The notes: a model not told the origin generated them from the sequence alone. A stretch of DNA of 53,304 nt from Mucilaginibacter psychrotolerans (GCF_004519315.1 NZ_SOZE01000038.1:1-53304), one strand, 5' to 3'; positions 32,494 through 41,069 are shown, numbered from the stretch's first letter. Program-made: numbers and translations.

Positions 32494-33363
32494 ATGGGAC
32501 AAAAAGCACATCCAATAGGTAACAGGTTAGGGATCATCCGCGGTTGGGATTCTAATTGGTTCGGTGGAAATCACTATGCCGACAAATTAGTTGAAGACGA
32601 AAAGATCCGCAAATACTTATCAGCTCGTATCAATAAAGGTGGTGTATCTAAAGTTGTTATAGAACGTACTTTAAAACGCATCACTGTAACTATCCACACC
32701 GCCCGTCCGGGTATTGTGATTGGTAAAGGCGGCGCTGAGGTTGATAAAATCAAAGAAGAGCTAAAGAAATTAACCAAAAAAGATGTTCAGATCAACATCT
32801 TCGAAATAAAACGCCCTGAGCTTGATGCCCAGTTAGTTGCCGAAGGTATTGCTAAACAACTTGAAGCACGTATCTCTTTCCGCCGTGCCATGAAAACTAC
32901 CATCGCATCTACCATGAGGATGGGTGCCGAAGGCATCAAAGTAATGACCAGCGGCCGTTTAGGCGGTGCCGAAATGGCTCGTACCGAGCAGTACAAAGAA
33001 GGACGCATACCATTGCACACTTTCCGTGCCGATATCGATTACGCTTTAGCAGAAGCATTAACTACTTATGGTAAAATAGGTGTTAAGGTTTGGATTTGCA
33101 AAGGCGAAGTTTACGGCAAACGCGATCTGTCTCCAAACATTGGTGGCACAAGCAGCGCAAGCGGTAAAGGTGGCAGGCCAGAAGGCGCAGCCGGTTTCGG
33201 TGGCCGTGACGGTGCAAGAGGTGGCGAACGTGGTGGCGAACGCCGTGGCGATCGTAAACCAGGCCCGGGTGGCGACCGCAGAGGCGGTGGCGGCCAGGGT
33301 GGTAACAACCGCCCAGGTGGTGGCCAGGGTGGTGGTAACCGTCCCGGTGGCCCAAGGAGATAA
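32494..33363 (+). CDS. rpsC: 30S ribosomal protein S3 with glycine/arginine-rich tail
   Basis: 289 aa. The KH domain (GIVIGKGGAEVDKIKEEL) and the C-terminal core (MGAEGIKVMTSGRLGGAEMA, IPLHTFRADIDYALAE, VYGKRDLSP) are normal up to about residue 216. Residues 217-289 are a low-complexity tail rich in Gly, Arg, Asp and Pro, with RGG-like units (GARGGERGGERRGD, NNRPGGGQGGGNRPGGP). The E. coli protein ends at 233 residues without such a tail. The tail may bind rRNA or mRNA at the entry channel (inference). Confidence 0.98.
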   Translation: MGQKAHPIGNRLGIIRGWDSNWFGGNHYADKLVEDEKIRKYLSARINKGGVSKVVIERTLKRITVTIHTARPGIVIGKGGAEVDKIKEELKKLTKKDVQINIFEIKRPELDAQLVAEGIAKQLEARISFRRAMKTTIASTMRMGAEGIKVMTSGRLGGAEMARTEQYKEGRIPLHTFRADIDYALAEALTTYGKIGVKVWICKGEVYGKRDLSPNIGGTSSASGKGGRPEGAAGFGGRDGARGGERGGERRGDRKPGPGGDRRGGGGQGGNNRPGGGQGGGNRPGGPRR

Positions 33364-33419
33364 TATTAACAATAAGGTTAGAAAAGACATATCCGTGACG
33401 GATATAAAAGCTTAATAAA

Positions 33420-33842
33420 ATGCTACAGCCAAAAAGAACGAAGTTCAGAAAGATGCAAAAAGGCAGGATGAAAGGGTTAGCCAGTCGTGGCACCGAGCTT
33501 TCATTCGGATCTTTCGGTATAAAATCACTCGAAGCAGCCTGGATTACCAGCCGTCAGATCGAGTCTGCACGTATCGCTGTAACACGTTTCATGAAACGTG
33601 AAGGCCAGGTGTGGATCAGGATATTTCCTGATAAGCCTGTAACCAAGAAACCAGCAGAGGTACGTATGGGTAAAGGTAAAGGTGCTCCCGAGTATTGGGT
33701 AGCAGTTGTACGCCCGGGCAGGATGATATTTGAAGCAGAAGGTGTACCCTTGGAGGTTGCCAAAGAGGCCTTGCGCCTAGCTGCACAGAAATTACCGGTG
33801 CAAACCAGATTTGTAACACGTAGGGATTACGTAGAGGCATAA
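33420..33842 (+). CDS. rplP: 50S ribosomal protein L16
   Basis: 140 aa; MLQPKRTKFRKMQKGRMKG start, with GKGKGAPEYWVAVVRPGRM and the C-terminal KLPVQTRFVTR. Sits near the peptidyl-transferase centre. Confidence 0.99.
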   Translation: MLQPKRTKFRKMQKGRMKGLASRGTELSFGSFGIKSLEAAWITSRQIESARIAVTRFMKREGQVWIRIFPDKPVTKKPAEVRMGKGKGAPEYWVAVVRPGRMIFEAEGVPLEVAKEALRLAAQKLPVQTRFVTRRDYVEA

Positions 33843-33857
33843 ACGCGGAGTTGAAAG

Positions 33858-33943
33858 GTTGTAAGGTTGAATGTTGCAAAGTTGAGATGACTTTTCAACC
33901 CAAAAAGAAACATTACAACATTAATACATTCCAACATTACAAC
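33858..33943. other. imperfect palindrome in the rplP-rpmC spacer
   Basis: GTTGTAAGGTTG (33858-33869) pairs with CAACATTACAAC (33932-33943), 11 of 12. An inner hairpin GGTTGAA/TTCAACC spans 33865-33900. No terminal T-tract. The spacer is 114 bp, wide for this cluster. Confidence 0.5.
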
Positions 33944-33956
33944 AAACAATAAGAAA

Positions 33957-34160
33957 ATGAAGAACTCAGAAATTATAGGGCTTACTACCGAAGAATTAGC
34001 GGCGAAGCTCGGCGAGGAAAAAAGTCAACTGACTAAACTGAAATTTGCTCACGCGGTTTCGGCTATCGAAAATCCAACCCGCATTACTAAAGTGCGCAAG
34101 GAGATTGCTCGTTTAAACACTGAAATAACAAAGCGTAAAGCTGCGTCGGCTTCTAATTAA
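33957..34160 (+). CDS. rpmC: 50S ribosomal protein L29
   Basis: 67 aa; MKNSEIIGLTTEELAAKLGE, helical hairpin with ENPTRITKVRKEIARLNTE. Begins after the palindromic spacer. Confidence 0.98.
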   Translation: MKNSEIIGLTTEELAAKLGEEKSQLTKLKFAHAVSAIENPTRITKVRKEIARLNTEITKRKAASASN

Positions 34161-34179
34161 TTTTAAGCGTCGGAAAACA

Positions 34180-34434
34180 ATGGAAAGAAATTTAAGAAAA
34201 ACACGTACCGGCCTGGTAGTAAGCAATAAGATGGAAAAATCTATTGTAGTTGCTGTAGAGCGGAAGGTGAAGCACCCCATCTATGGTAAGTTCGTAAAGA
34301 AAACTACCAAATTTATGGCTCATGACGAAACTAACACATGCGGTGTTGGTGATACCGTATTGATTATGGAAACTCGTCCGCTGAGTAAGAACAAAAACTG
34401 GAGATTAGTTCAAATTTTAGAAAGGGCTAAATAA
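34180..34434 (+). CDS. rpsQ: 30S ribosomal protein S17
   Basis: 84 aa; RNLRKTRTGLVVSNKMEKSI and DTVLIMETRPLSKNKNWRLV are typical. Primary 16S rRNA binder in the 5' domain. Confidence 0.99.
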   Translation: MERNLRKTRTGLVVSNKMEKSIVVAVERKVKHPIYGKFVKKTTKFMAHDETNTCGVGDTVLIMETRPLSKNKNWRLVQILERAK

Positions 34435-34435
34435 C

Positions 34436-34804
34436 ATGGTACAGCAGGAATCAAGATTAAATGTAGCCGATAACAGCGGAGCTAAAGAAGTTTTAGTGAT
34501 ACGCGTATTGGGCGGTACAGGTAAAAGATACGCTTCTATCGGTGATAAGATCGTAGTGACCGTAAAAAGCGCTATCCCATCGGGTAACGTTAAAAAAGGT
34601 ACCGTATCTAAAGCCGTAGTGGTAAGAACCAAGAAAGAGATCCGCAGGAAAGATGGTTCATACATCCGTTTCGACGATAACGCAGCCGTGTTATTAAACA
34701 ACCAGGATGAGCCAAGGGGCACACGTATCTTTGGCCCAGTTGCCAGGGAACTGCGTGAAAAACAATTTATGAAAATTGTATCATTAGCACCGGAGGTATT
34801 ATAA
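34436..34804 (+). CDS. rplN: 50S ribosomal protein L14
   Basis: 122 aa, standard length; MVQQESRLNVADNSGAKEV and the IFGPVARELREKQFMKIVSL end. Starts one base after the rpsQ stop. Confidence 0.99.
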   Translation: MVQQESRLNVADNSGAKEVLVIRVLGGTGKRYASIGDKIVVTVKSAIPSGNVKKGTVSKAVVVRTKKEIRRKDGSYIRFDDNAAVLLNNQDEPRGTRIFGPVARELREKQFMKIVSLAPEVL

Positions 34805-34805
34805 T

Positions 34806-35147
34806 ATGGAAAAGAAAGTAACAAAACCGGCTAAATTGAAAATCCGCAAGGGTGATTTAGTAAAGGTTATTGCCGGCGACTCTAAAGGCACGCAAGGTAA
34901 GATAGTTGAAGTAATAATTGACAAAAACAGGGCTATTGTAGAAGGTGCCAATATGGTATCTAAACACACCAAGCCTAATGCAGCCAACCCTAATGGCGGT
35001 ATATTGAAGCAGGAAGCTGCTATCCATATTTCGAACCTGGCGCTGGTTGAACCAAAAACCGGAAAAACTACCCGTGTTGGCCGTAAATTGAACGATGCCG
35101 GCAAACTGGTTAGGGTTTCTAAAAAATCAGGGGAGGAAATTAAATAA
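34806..35147 (+). CDS. rplX: 50S ribosomal protein L24
   Basis: 113 aa. The KOW motif is KGDLVKVIAGDSKGTQGKI; PNPNGGILKQEAAIHISNL-type residues follow. Assembly initiator of the 50S subunit. Its stop overlaps the rplE start by one base. Confidence 0.98.
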   Translation: MEKKVTKPAKLKIRKGDLVKVIAGDSKGTQGKIVEVIIDKNRAIVEGANMVSKHTKPNAANPNGGILKQEAAIHISNLALVEPKTGKTTRVGRKLNDAGKLVRVSKKSGEEIK

Positions 35148-35716
35148 TGACTTACGTACCAAGGTTAAAAACCAAATATAAGGACGATGTTCGCGTTGCG
35201 CTGAAAGAGAAATTTCAGTACAAAAGCGTAATGCAAGTGCCTAAGTTGCTTAAAATAGCAATTAACCAAGGCGTTGGCGGTGCTACTACCGATAAGAAAC
35301 TGATCGAGAACACCATCACCGAACTTACTACCATCACTGGCCAGCAAGCAGTATCTTCAAAATCAAAGAAAGATATCTCGAACTTTAAATTACGTAAAAA
35401 TATGCCTGTTGGCGTGCGTGTAACCCTGCGCGACAACACCATGTACGAGTTTTTAGATCGTTTGATCTCTGTGGCCTTGCCACGTATCCGCGATTTCAAA
35501 GGTATCAACGATAAAGGTTTCGATGGCCGTGGTAACTATACTTTAGGTATCACTGAGCAGATTATCTTCCCGGAGATAAACATTGATAAGATCAACAAGA
35601 TACAAGGTATGGATATTACCTTCGTAACCTCTGCTGCCAACGATGTTGAAGCATTAGAGTTACTAAAGCAATTTGGTTTACCATTTAAAAATCAAACACC
35701 AATCAACAATGGCTAA
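35147..35716 (+). CDS. rplE: 50S ribosomal protein L5
   Basis: 189 aa; VPRLKTKYKDDVRVALKEKF, then MPVGVRVTLRDNTMYEFLDR and RGNYTLGITEQIIFPEI. Binds 5S rRNA. Its end overlaps the rpsN start by 8 bp. Confidence 0.99.
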   Translation: MTYVPRLKTKYKDDVRVALKEKFQYKSVMQVPKLLKIAINQGVGGATTDKKLIENTITELTTITGQQAVSSKSKKDISNFKLRKNMPVGVRVTLRDNTMYEFLDRLISVALPRIRDFKGINDKGFDGRGNYTLGITEQIIFPEINIDKINKIQGMDITFVTSAANDVEALELLKQFGLPFKNQTPINNG

Positions 35717-35978
35717 AGAAGGCGTTAAAGCACGCGAAGTAAAACGTGCTAAATTAGTAGCAAAATATGCTGAAAAAAGAGCAGCACTTAAAGCAGCCGG
35801 CGATTTTCAGGGTTTAGATAAATTACCTAAAGCATCATCACCGGTAAAATTGCACAATCGTTGCAAGCTAACCGGTCGCCCACGTGGTTATATGCGTCAG
35901 TTTGGTATTTCGCGTGTTACATTCCGCGAGATGGCATTAGATGGAAAAATCCCGGGAGTAAAGAAAGCAAGCTGGTAA
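35709..35978 (+). CDS. rpsN: 30S ribosomal protein S14 (zinc-free form)
   Basis: 89 aa from the ATG at 35709 (MAKEGVKAREVKRAKLV), inside the end of rplE. LHNRCKLTGRPRGYMRQFGI has one Cys and not the CxxC pairs of the zinc form. The ending LDGKIPGVKKASW is standard. Confidence 0.98.
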   Translation: MAKEGVKAREVKRAKLVAKYAEKRAALKAAGDFQGLDKLPKASSPVKLHNRCKLTGRPRGYMRQFGISRVTFREMALDGKIPGVKKASW

Positions 35979-36043
35979 ATACCAGGTAATTACGAGTCAA
36001 AGGTAAATTCAAAACATACAACAATATGTTTTGAATTTTTTTG

Positions 36044-36051
36044 TACCTTTG
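36044..36051 (+). promoter_or_regulatory. internal promoter -7 element before rpsH
   Basis: TACCTTTG, full TAnnTTTG consensus, in the 156-bp spacer between rpsN and rpsH. No TTTG sits 19 nt upstream (one lies 10 nt upstream), so strength is uncertain. Confidence 0.5.
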
Positions 36052-36078
36052 CGGCTCGAATTTTAGAACGAATTAACC

Positions 36079-36121
36079 GATGGAAGGTCGACCCGGATGT
36101 TACGGGAAGGAAACCACCATC
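36079..36121 (+). promoter_or_regulatory. structured leader before rpsH, possible ribosomal-protein regulatory RNA
   Basis: Nested pairs: GATGG (36079-36083)/CCATC (36117-36121), GGT (36086-36088)/ACC (36113-36115), CCCG (36092-36095)/CGGG (36103-36106), with asymmetric internal loops and a 7-nt apex. The shape suits a protein-binding leader. In E. coli S8 controls the spc operon, so S8 is the first candidate (inference). Confidence 0.45.
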
Positions 36122-36134
36122 ATAATCAATAAAA

Positions 36135-36533
36135 ATGAATACAGATCCAATCGCAGATTATCTTACAAGAGTAAGGAATGCTATTAAAGCCAACCATAGG
36201 GTTGTTGAAATTCCTGCATCAAATCTGAAAAAGGAAATCACTAAAGTGCTTTTCGAAAAAGGTTACATTGCTAATTTTAAGTTTGAGGATAACGGCCCTC
36301 AAGGCAGCATCAAAGTTGCTTTGAAGTACCACCCGATAACTAAGATTTCTGCTATACGCAGCATTTCTCGTATTAGTAAACCAGGTTTGAGGAAATATGC
36401 CGGCATGGATAACCTGCCGCGTGTATTAAATGGTTTAGGTATCGCCATCTTATCGACTTCTAAAGGTGTAATGACCGATAAAGAAGCTCGTACCCAAAAC
36501 GTGGGTGGCGAAGTTTTATGCTACGTATATTAA
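36135..36533 (+). CDS. rpsH: 30S ribosomal protein S8
   Basis: 132 aa; MNTDPIADYLTRVRNAIKAN and the RVLNGLGIAILSTSKGVMTD core. Binds 16S helix 21 and in E. coli represses spc operon translation. Placed after a wide, structured spacer with a possible promoter. Confidence 0.99.
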   Translation: MNTDPIADYLTRVRNAIKANHRVVEIPASNLKKEITKVLFEKGYIANFKFEDNGPQGSIKVALKYHPITKISAIRSISRISKPGLRKYAGMDNLPRVLNGLGIAILSTSKGVMTDKEARTQNVGGEVLCYVY

Positions 36534-36534
36534 T

Positions 36535-36540
36535 AGGAGG
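36535..36540 (+). promoter_or_regulatory. Shine-Dalgarno before rplF
   Basis: AGGAGG, 10 nt before the rplF ATG, just after the rpsH stop; unusual in this phylum. Confidence 0.55.
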
Positions 36541-36550
36541 AAATTAAGCA

Positions 36551-37108
36551 ATGTCAAGAATAGGAAAAGCACCTATAGCAATAACCGCCGGCGTAACTGT
36601 TACTGTATCTGCAGAAAATGTAGTTACCGTAAAAGGCCCTAAAGGCGAATTGCAACAGGCAGTTGATAGAGATATCATCATTGAGCAAGAAGGCGACCAG
36701 TTATTGGTTAAACGCCCTTCGGACCAGAAACGCCACAAAGCGTTACACGGTTTGTACCGCTCGTTGTTAAACAACATGGTTGTTGGTGTAACCGAAGGCT
36801 ACAAAATTCAACAAGAATTAGTAGGTGTGGGTTACCGTGCAACAAACACAGGCAACACTTTAGATTTGGTGCTGGGTTATTCTCACCACTACGTATTTGA
36901 ATTGCCGAAAGAAATTAAAGTTACAACCACTGCTGATAAGGGTAAAAACCCAACCATCATCCTGGAATCTAACGATAAACAATTGATTGGCCAGGTAGCA
37001 GCGAAGATTCGCTCGTTACGTACGCCAGAGCCTTACAAAGGTAAAGGTATCAAGTTTGTTGGCGAAGTATTGAGAAGAAAAGCAGGTAAATCAGCATCTA
37101 AAAAATAA
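36551..37108 (+). CDS. rplF: 50S ribosomal protein L6
   Basis: 185 aa; SRIGKAPIAITAGVTVTV start and the C-terminal signature RTPEPYKGKGIKFVGEVLRR. Binds near the sarcin-ricin loop. Confidence 0.99.
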   Translation: MSRIGKAPIAITAGVTVTVSAENVVTVKGPKGELQQAVDRDIIIEQEGDQLLVKRPSDQKRHKALHGLYRSLLNNMVVGVTEGYKIQQELVGVGYRATNTGNTLDLVLGYSHHYVFELPKEIKVTTTADKGKNPTIILESNDKQLIGQVAAKIRSLRTPEPYKGKGIKFVGEVLRRKAGKSASKK

Positions 37109-37113
37109 GCGCC

Positions 37114-37461
37114 ATGAAATTATCAAGAAGAGACAGGATTAAAAAAGGCATACGTAAACGCCTTTCAGGATCAACAGCACGCCCTCGCTTATCTGTTTTC
37201 AGAAGCAATAAAGGCATCTACGCTCAAATTATTGACGACGTTAGTGGCAAAACCTTAGTATCAGCATCATCATTGTCAAAAGATTTTGTTGCAAGCGGCT
37301 CTACTAAGTCAGATCAATCTGTAGCTGTAGGTAAACTGGTAGCTGAGAAAGCTATCGCTGCAGGTATAGTAGATGTAGTGTTTGACAGGAATGGTTATTT
37401 GTACCACGGCCGTGTTAAATCACTGGCTGAAGGTGCACGTGAAGGTGGTTTAAACTTTTAA
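37114..37461 (+). CDS. rplR: 50S ribosomal protein L18
   Basis: 115 aa; RLSVFRSNKGIYAQIIDD and DRNGYLYHGRVKSLAEGARE. Carries 5S rRNA with L5. Confidence 0.98.
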   Translation: MKLSRRDRIKKGIRKRLSGSTARPRLSVFRSNKGIYAQIIDDVSGKTLVSASSLSKDFVASGSTKSDQSVAVGKLVAEKAIAAGIVDVVFDRNGYLYHGRVKSLAEGAREGGLNF

Positions 37462-37473
37462 TCGAAACAGGAA

Positions 37474-37992
37474 ATGTCAACAATTAACATAAAAAGAGTA
37501 AAAACCAGCGAGATCGAATTAAAAGATCGCCTGGTAAGCATACAACGTGTAGCCAAAGTAACCAAAGGTGGCCGTACATTCAGCTTTTCTGCTATCGTAG
37601 TGGTAGGCGATGAAAATGGTGTTGTAGGTTACGGTTTGGGTAAAGCAAAAGAGGTTACTGAAGCAATTGCCAAAGGTATAGATGATGCTAAGAAGAACCT
37701 GGTTAAGGTTCCAATTATTAACAACACTATCCCTCACGATCAGATAGGTAAATTCAGCGGTGGTTTCGTTTACATCAAACCAGCAGCAAACGGTACCGGC
37801 GTTATAGCAGGTGGCGCGATGCGTGCTGTGTTAGAGAGTGCCGGTGTACACAACGTATTGGCAAAATCAAAAGGATCGTCAAACCCCCACAACGTGGTTA
37901 AAGCAACTGTATCTGCATTATCGCAATTACGCGATGCGCACACAGTGGCTCAACAGCGCGGTATCAGTTTAGGTAAAGTATTTAACGGATAA
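37474..37992 (+). CDS. rpsE: 30S ribosomal protein S5
   Basis: 172 aa; RVAKVTKGGRTFSFSAIVVV, GYGLGKAKEVTEAIAKG and the C-terminal AKSKGSSNPHNVVKAT. Contributes to decoding fidelity and mRNA entry. Confidence 0.99.
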   Translation: MSTINIKRVKTSEIELKDRLVSIQRVAKVTKGGRTFSFSAIVVVGDENGVVGYGLGKAKEVTEAIAKGIDDAKKNLVKVPIINNTIPHDQIGKFSGGFVYIKPAANGTGVIAGGAMRAVLESAGVHNVLAKSKGSSNPHNVVKATVSALSQLRDAHTVAQQRGISLGKVFNG

Positions 37993-37998
37993 TCAGCC

Positions 37999-38178
37999 AT
38001 GTCGAAAATTAAGATCACACAGATAAAGAGCGTTATCGACAGAACCGAGCGCCAGAAAAAAACTGTTGAGGCCCTGGGCCTCAAAAAAATTAACCACAGT
38101 GTGGAAGTTGAAGCCACTGCAGCTATTATAGGTATGGTACGTAAAGTAAACCACCTGGTAGCGGTAGAAAATATTTAA
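37999..38178 (+). CDS. rpmD: 50S ribosomal protein L30
   Basis: 59 aa, found by reading the 190-bp gap between rpsE and rplO. MSKIKITQIKSVIDRTERQK, then TVEALGLKKINHSVEVE and GMVRKVNHLVAVENI, the full L30 pattern. Starts 6 bp after rpsE. Confidence 0.97.
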   Translation: MSKIKITQIKSVIDRTERQKKTVEALGLKKINHSVEVEATAAIIGMVRKVNHLVAVENI

Positions 38179-38182
38179 TATC

Positions 38183-38629
38183 ATGAATTTAAGTAATCTT
38201 AAACCTGCAGAAGGTTCTACTAAAAATAGAAAAAGAATTGGCCGTGGTACAGGTAGTGGCCGTGGTGGTACATCAACCCGTGGTCACAAAGGTGCGGGTT
38301 CACGTTCGGGAACATCTACCAAGGTAGGTTTCGAAGGTGGCCAGATGCCATTGCAGCGCCGTGTACCTAAGGTTGGTTTTAAAAACCCTAACCGTGTAGA
38401 GTATGTTGGTGTAAACCTTGATGTATTGCAAGCGTTAACTGAAAAATATTCGTTATCAACAGTTAACTTCGATGTATTAAAAGAACACGGTTTGGCATCA
38501 CGTAACGACCTGATCAAGATCTTAGGCCGTGGCGAACTGAAAGCCAAGTTAGAAGTTACAGCACATGCATTTACTGCTACTGCGCAGAAAGCTATCGAAG
38601 CAGCCGGCGGAACCATTGTAAAGTTATAA
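38183..38629 (+). CDS. rplO: 50S ribosomal protein L15
   Basis: 148 aa; the Gly-rich N-terminus KNRKRIGRGTGSGRGGTSTR and GFEGGQMPLQRRVPKVGFKN identify it. Late assembly protein. Confidence 0.99.
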   Translation: MNLSNLKPAEGSTKNRKRIGRGTGSGRGGTSTRGHKGAGSRSGTSTKVGFEGGQMPLQRRVPKVGFKNPNRVEYVGVNLDVLQALTEKYSLSTVNFDVLKEHGLASRNDLIKILGRGELKAKLEVTAHAFTATAQKAIEAAGGTIVKL

Positions 38630-38635
38630 TTTTCG

Positions 38636-39979
38636 ATGAAGAAATTTTTCACCACATTATCCAATATCTGGAAAATTGAGGACTTAAGAGTGCGTATAAC
38701 CAACACACTCTTATTTCTTTTAATATATCGTATTGGTTCGTTTATAGTGTTGCCTGGCGTAAATGCTGCAACGCTTGATACTGCTAAAGCAAAAGAAGGC
38801 CTTGTAGGCTTGCTAAATATGTTTGCAGGAGGTTCGTTCTCACGTTCGTCTATCTTTGCGTTGGGCGTAATGCCTTACATTTCGGCCTCTATCGTGGTGC
38901 AACTTTTAGGTATAGCTGTGCCTGCCGTTACCAAAATGCAAAAAGAGGGTGAAAGCGGTCGCAACAAACTAAACCAGATGACACGTTACCTAACTATAGC
39001 CATTACTGCTTTGCAGGCTATAGGGTATCTGAAATCGCAGGTGAGCCCTGAAGCTATGCTGATAGGCAACCCATACTTTATCGTATTGAATACATTCGTG
39101 CTTACCGCAGGAACGTTATTCGTAATGTGGTTGGGCGAAAAAATCACTGATAAAGGTATAGGTAACGGTATTTCGCTCATCATTATGACGGGTATCATAG
39201 CGCAGCTGCCCGCAGCTTTCGCTACCGAATTCCAGTCGCGTACAGGCGGACCGGGTGGTTTGATAACATTCATCGTAGAAATTGTGGCGCTGTTGGGTGT
39301 GGTGATGTTTACTATCCTTATCGTACAGGGTACACGTAAAATTGCAGTGCAATACGCAAAACGTATAGTAGGCAACAAACAGTACGGCGGCGTACGCCAG
39401 TATATACCTTTAAAGGTAAATGCTGCTGGCGTAATGCCAATCATTTTTGCTCAGGCATTGATGTTTATCCCGGCTACAGTAGCGCAGTTTTTCCCTAACG
39501 CGGCATCAAACGGTATATTGATAGCATTATCTAATATCAACTCTTGGGAGCATAACGTTGTATTTGCAATACTGATTATCTTGTTCACGTATTTCTATAC
39601 AGCTATTACGGTTAACCCTAAGCAAATGAGCGATGATATGAAAAAGAATGGTGGCTTTATACCAGGTGTTGCACCAGGCAATGCTACCACAACTTTCATA
39701 GATGAGGTTATATCCAAGATAACGTTGCCCGGCTCTATATTTTTGGCTATCGTAGCGGTTATACCGTCGCTGGCTAGTATGGTAGGCGTAAGCAGCTTGT
39801 TTGCCAGGTTCTTTGGCGGTACATCGCTCATTATCCTTGTAGGTGTTGTGTTAGATACTTTACAGCAGATTGAAAGCCATTTGTTGATGCGTCATTACGA
39901 TGGGTTAATGAAGACAGGCAGGATCAAAGGCCGCTCTGGTGTGCCTACAGCTGCCGGTACAACGCCCACTGCTATCTAA
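38636..39979 (+). CDS. secY: Sec translocase channel subunit SecY
   Basis: 447 aa with ten predicted membrane segments. Key blocks: LRVRITNTLLFLLIYRIGSF (TM1), NMFAGGSFSRSSIFALGVMP (plug region), WLGEKITDKGIGNGISLIIM, and the cytosolic PGVAPGNATTTFIDEV. Exports proteins with SecE/SecG and SecA. Follows rplO by 6 bp. Confidence 0.99.
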   Translation: MKKFFTTLSNIWKIEDLRVRITNTLLFLLIYRIGSFIVLPGVNAATLDTAKAKEGLVGLLNMFAGGSFSRSSIFALGVMPYISASIVVQLLGIAVPAVTKMQKEGESGRNKLNQMTRYLTIAITALQAIGYLKSQVSPEAMLIGNPYFIVLNTFVLTAGTLFVMWLGEKITDKGIGNGISLIIMTGIIAQLPAAFATEFQSRTGGPGGLITFIVEIVALLGVVMFTILIVQGTRKIAVQYAKRIVGNKQYGGVRQYIPLKVNAAGVMPIIFAQALMFIPATVAQFFPNAASNGILIALSNINSWEHNVVFAILIILFTYFYTAITVNPKQMSDDMKKNGGFIPGVAPGNATTTFIDEVISKITLPGSIFLAIVAVIPSLASMVGVSSLFARFFGGTSLIILVGVVLDTLQQIESHLLMRHYDGLMKTGRIKGRSGVPTAAGTTPTAI

Positions 39980-39987
39980 TATAAAGG

Positions 39988-40779
39988 ATGTCGAAAATCA
40001 TTTATAAGTCTGTTGAACAAATAGAGCTGATAAGAGAAAGTTCGTTACTTGTTTCTAAAACACACGGCGAAATAGCTAAGGTTATAGGTCCCGGTGTTAC
40101 AACCCTCGAATTAAATAAACTTGCCGAAACCTTTATCCGTGACAACGGAGGGGTTCCGGCATTTTTAAACTATAACGGTTTCCCCTATTCTTTATGTATT
40201 TCGCTTAACGATCAGGTGGTACATGGCTTCCCCGGAAAAAAACCTTTGGTTGAGGGAGATCTGGTATCAGTTGATTGCGGTGTGATATTGAATAAATACT
40301 ACGGCGATTCGGCGTTTACATTCGCCATTGGTGACGTTGACGAGAAAACGCAAAAACTGATGCGCGTAACCCGCGAGTGTTTAGATTTGGGCGTAGCTAA
40401 GGCTGTGGCAGGCATGCGTATAGGCGATATAGGCCACGCAGTGCAAGAGCACGCCGAGAAGAACGGATTTGGTGTAGTACGTGAACTGGTTGGTCACGGT
40501 GTAGGCACGCGCCTGCACGAGAAGCCTGAGGTTCCTAATTACGGCAAACGCGGTTCGGGCATAAAACTGGAAGAGGGGATGGTGATTGCTATTGAGCCAA
40601 TGATTAACGCAGGCCGTGCAGGCGTTAAGTTTTGGGACGATGGGTGGACCGTCTCAACCAGCGACAAGAAACCTTCTGCACATTACGAGCATACGGTGGC
40701 TGTAAAAAAAGGACAACCAGACGTTTTATCGACGTTTTCGTACATTGACGAAGTTTTGAAAAATAAAAATAATAATTAA
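39988..40779 (+). CDS. map: type I methionine aminopeptidase
   Basis: 263 aa. Removes N-terminal Met. Metal ligands are visible: two Asp in VSVDCGVI and YYGDSAFTFAIG, His in LVGHGVGTRLHEKPEVPNYG, Glu in IEPMINAG and in YEHTVAVKK. Type Ia, no insert. 8 bp after secY, the usual position. Confidence 0.98.
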   Translation: MSKIIYKSVEQIELIRESSLLVSKTHGEIAKVIGPGVTTLELNKLAETFIRDNGGVPAFLNYNGFPYSLCISLNDQVVHGFPGKKPLVEGDLVSVDCGVILNKYYGDSAFTFAIGDVDEKTQKLMRVTRECLDLGVAKAVAGMRIGDIGHAVQEHAEKNGFGVVRELVGHGVGTRLHEKPEVPNYGKRGSGIKLEEGMVIAIEPMINAGRAGVKFWDDGWTVSTSDKKPSAHYEHTVAVKKGQPDVLSTFSYIDEVLKNKNNN

Positions 40780-40790
40780 AATATTTTTAT

Positions 40791-40815
40791 TAATTTTGCA
40801 TCCCGTTTTGGGGGC
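40791..40815 (+). promoter_or_regulatory. possible internal promoter and leader hairpin before infA
   Basis: TAATTTTG (40791-40798) fits TAnnTTTG; no TTTG 19 nt upstream. TGCATCCC/GGGGGCA (40796-40815) forms a small hairpin just after it. The map-infA gap is 63 bp. Confidence 0.45.
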
Positions 40816-40842
40816 AGATAATTAAGTAATAATCAGTAAAAT

Positions 40843-41061
40843 ATGGCAAAACAATCCTCGATTGAGCAAGATGGTACAATTCGCGAAGCATTATCTAATG
40901 CGATGTTTAGAGTTGAACTGGAAAACGGCCACGAGATTATTGCGCATATATCGGGCAAAATGCGTATGCACTACATCAAAATCCTTCCTGGCGACAGGGT
41001 AAAACTGGAAATGAGCCCGTATGATTTAACAAAAGGAAGAATAACCTACAGATATAAATAA
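40843..41061 (+). CDS. infA: translation initiation factor IF-1
   Basis: 72 aa, standard length; SIEQDGTIREALSNAMFRVE, HISGKMRMHYIKILPGDRV and SPYDLTKGRITYRYK. OB-fold; binds the A site during initiation. Confidence 0.99.
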   Translation: MAKQSSIEQDGTIREALSNAMFRVELENGHEIIAHISGKMRMHYIKILPGDRVKLEMSPYDLTKGRITYRYK

Positions 41062-41069
41062 CAAACGAG

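Noticed and set aside
33083..33493. Long reading frames on the minus strand and in other plus frames over the S3 gene
   Set aside because: They arise from the repetitive GC-rich Gly/Arg tail of rpsC. The peptides are His/Cys or Ala/Val-rich repeats without gene-like signals.
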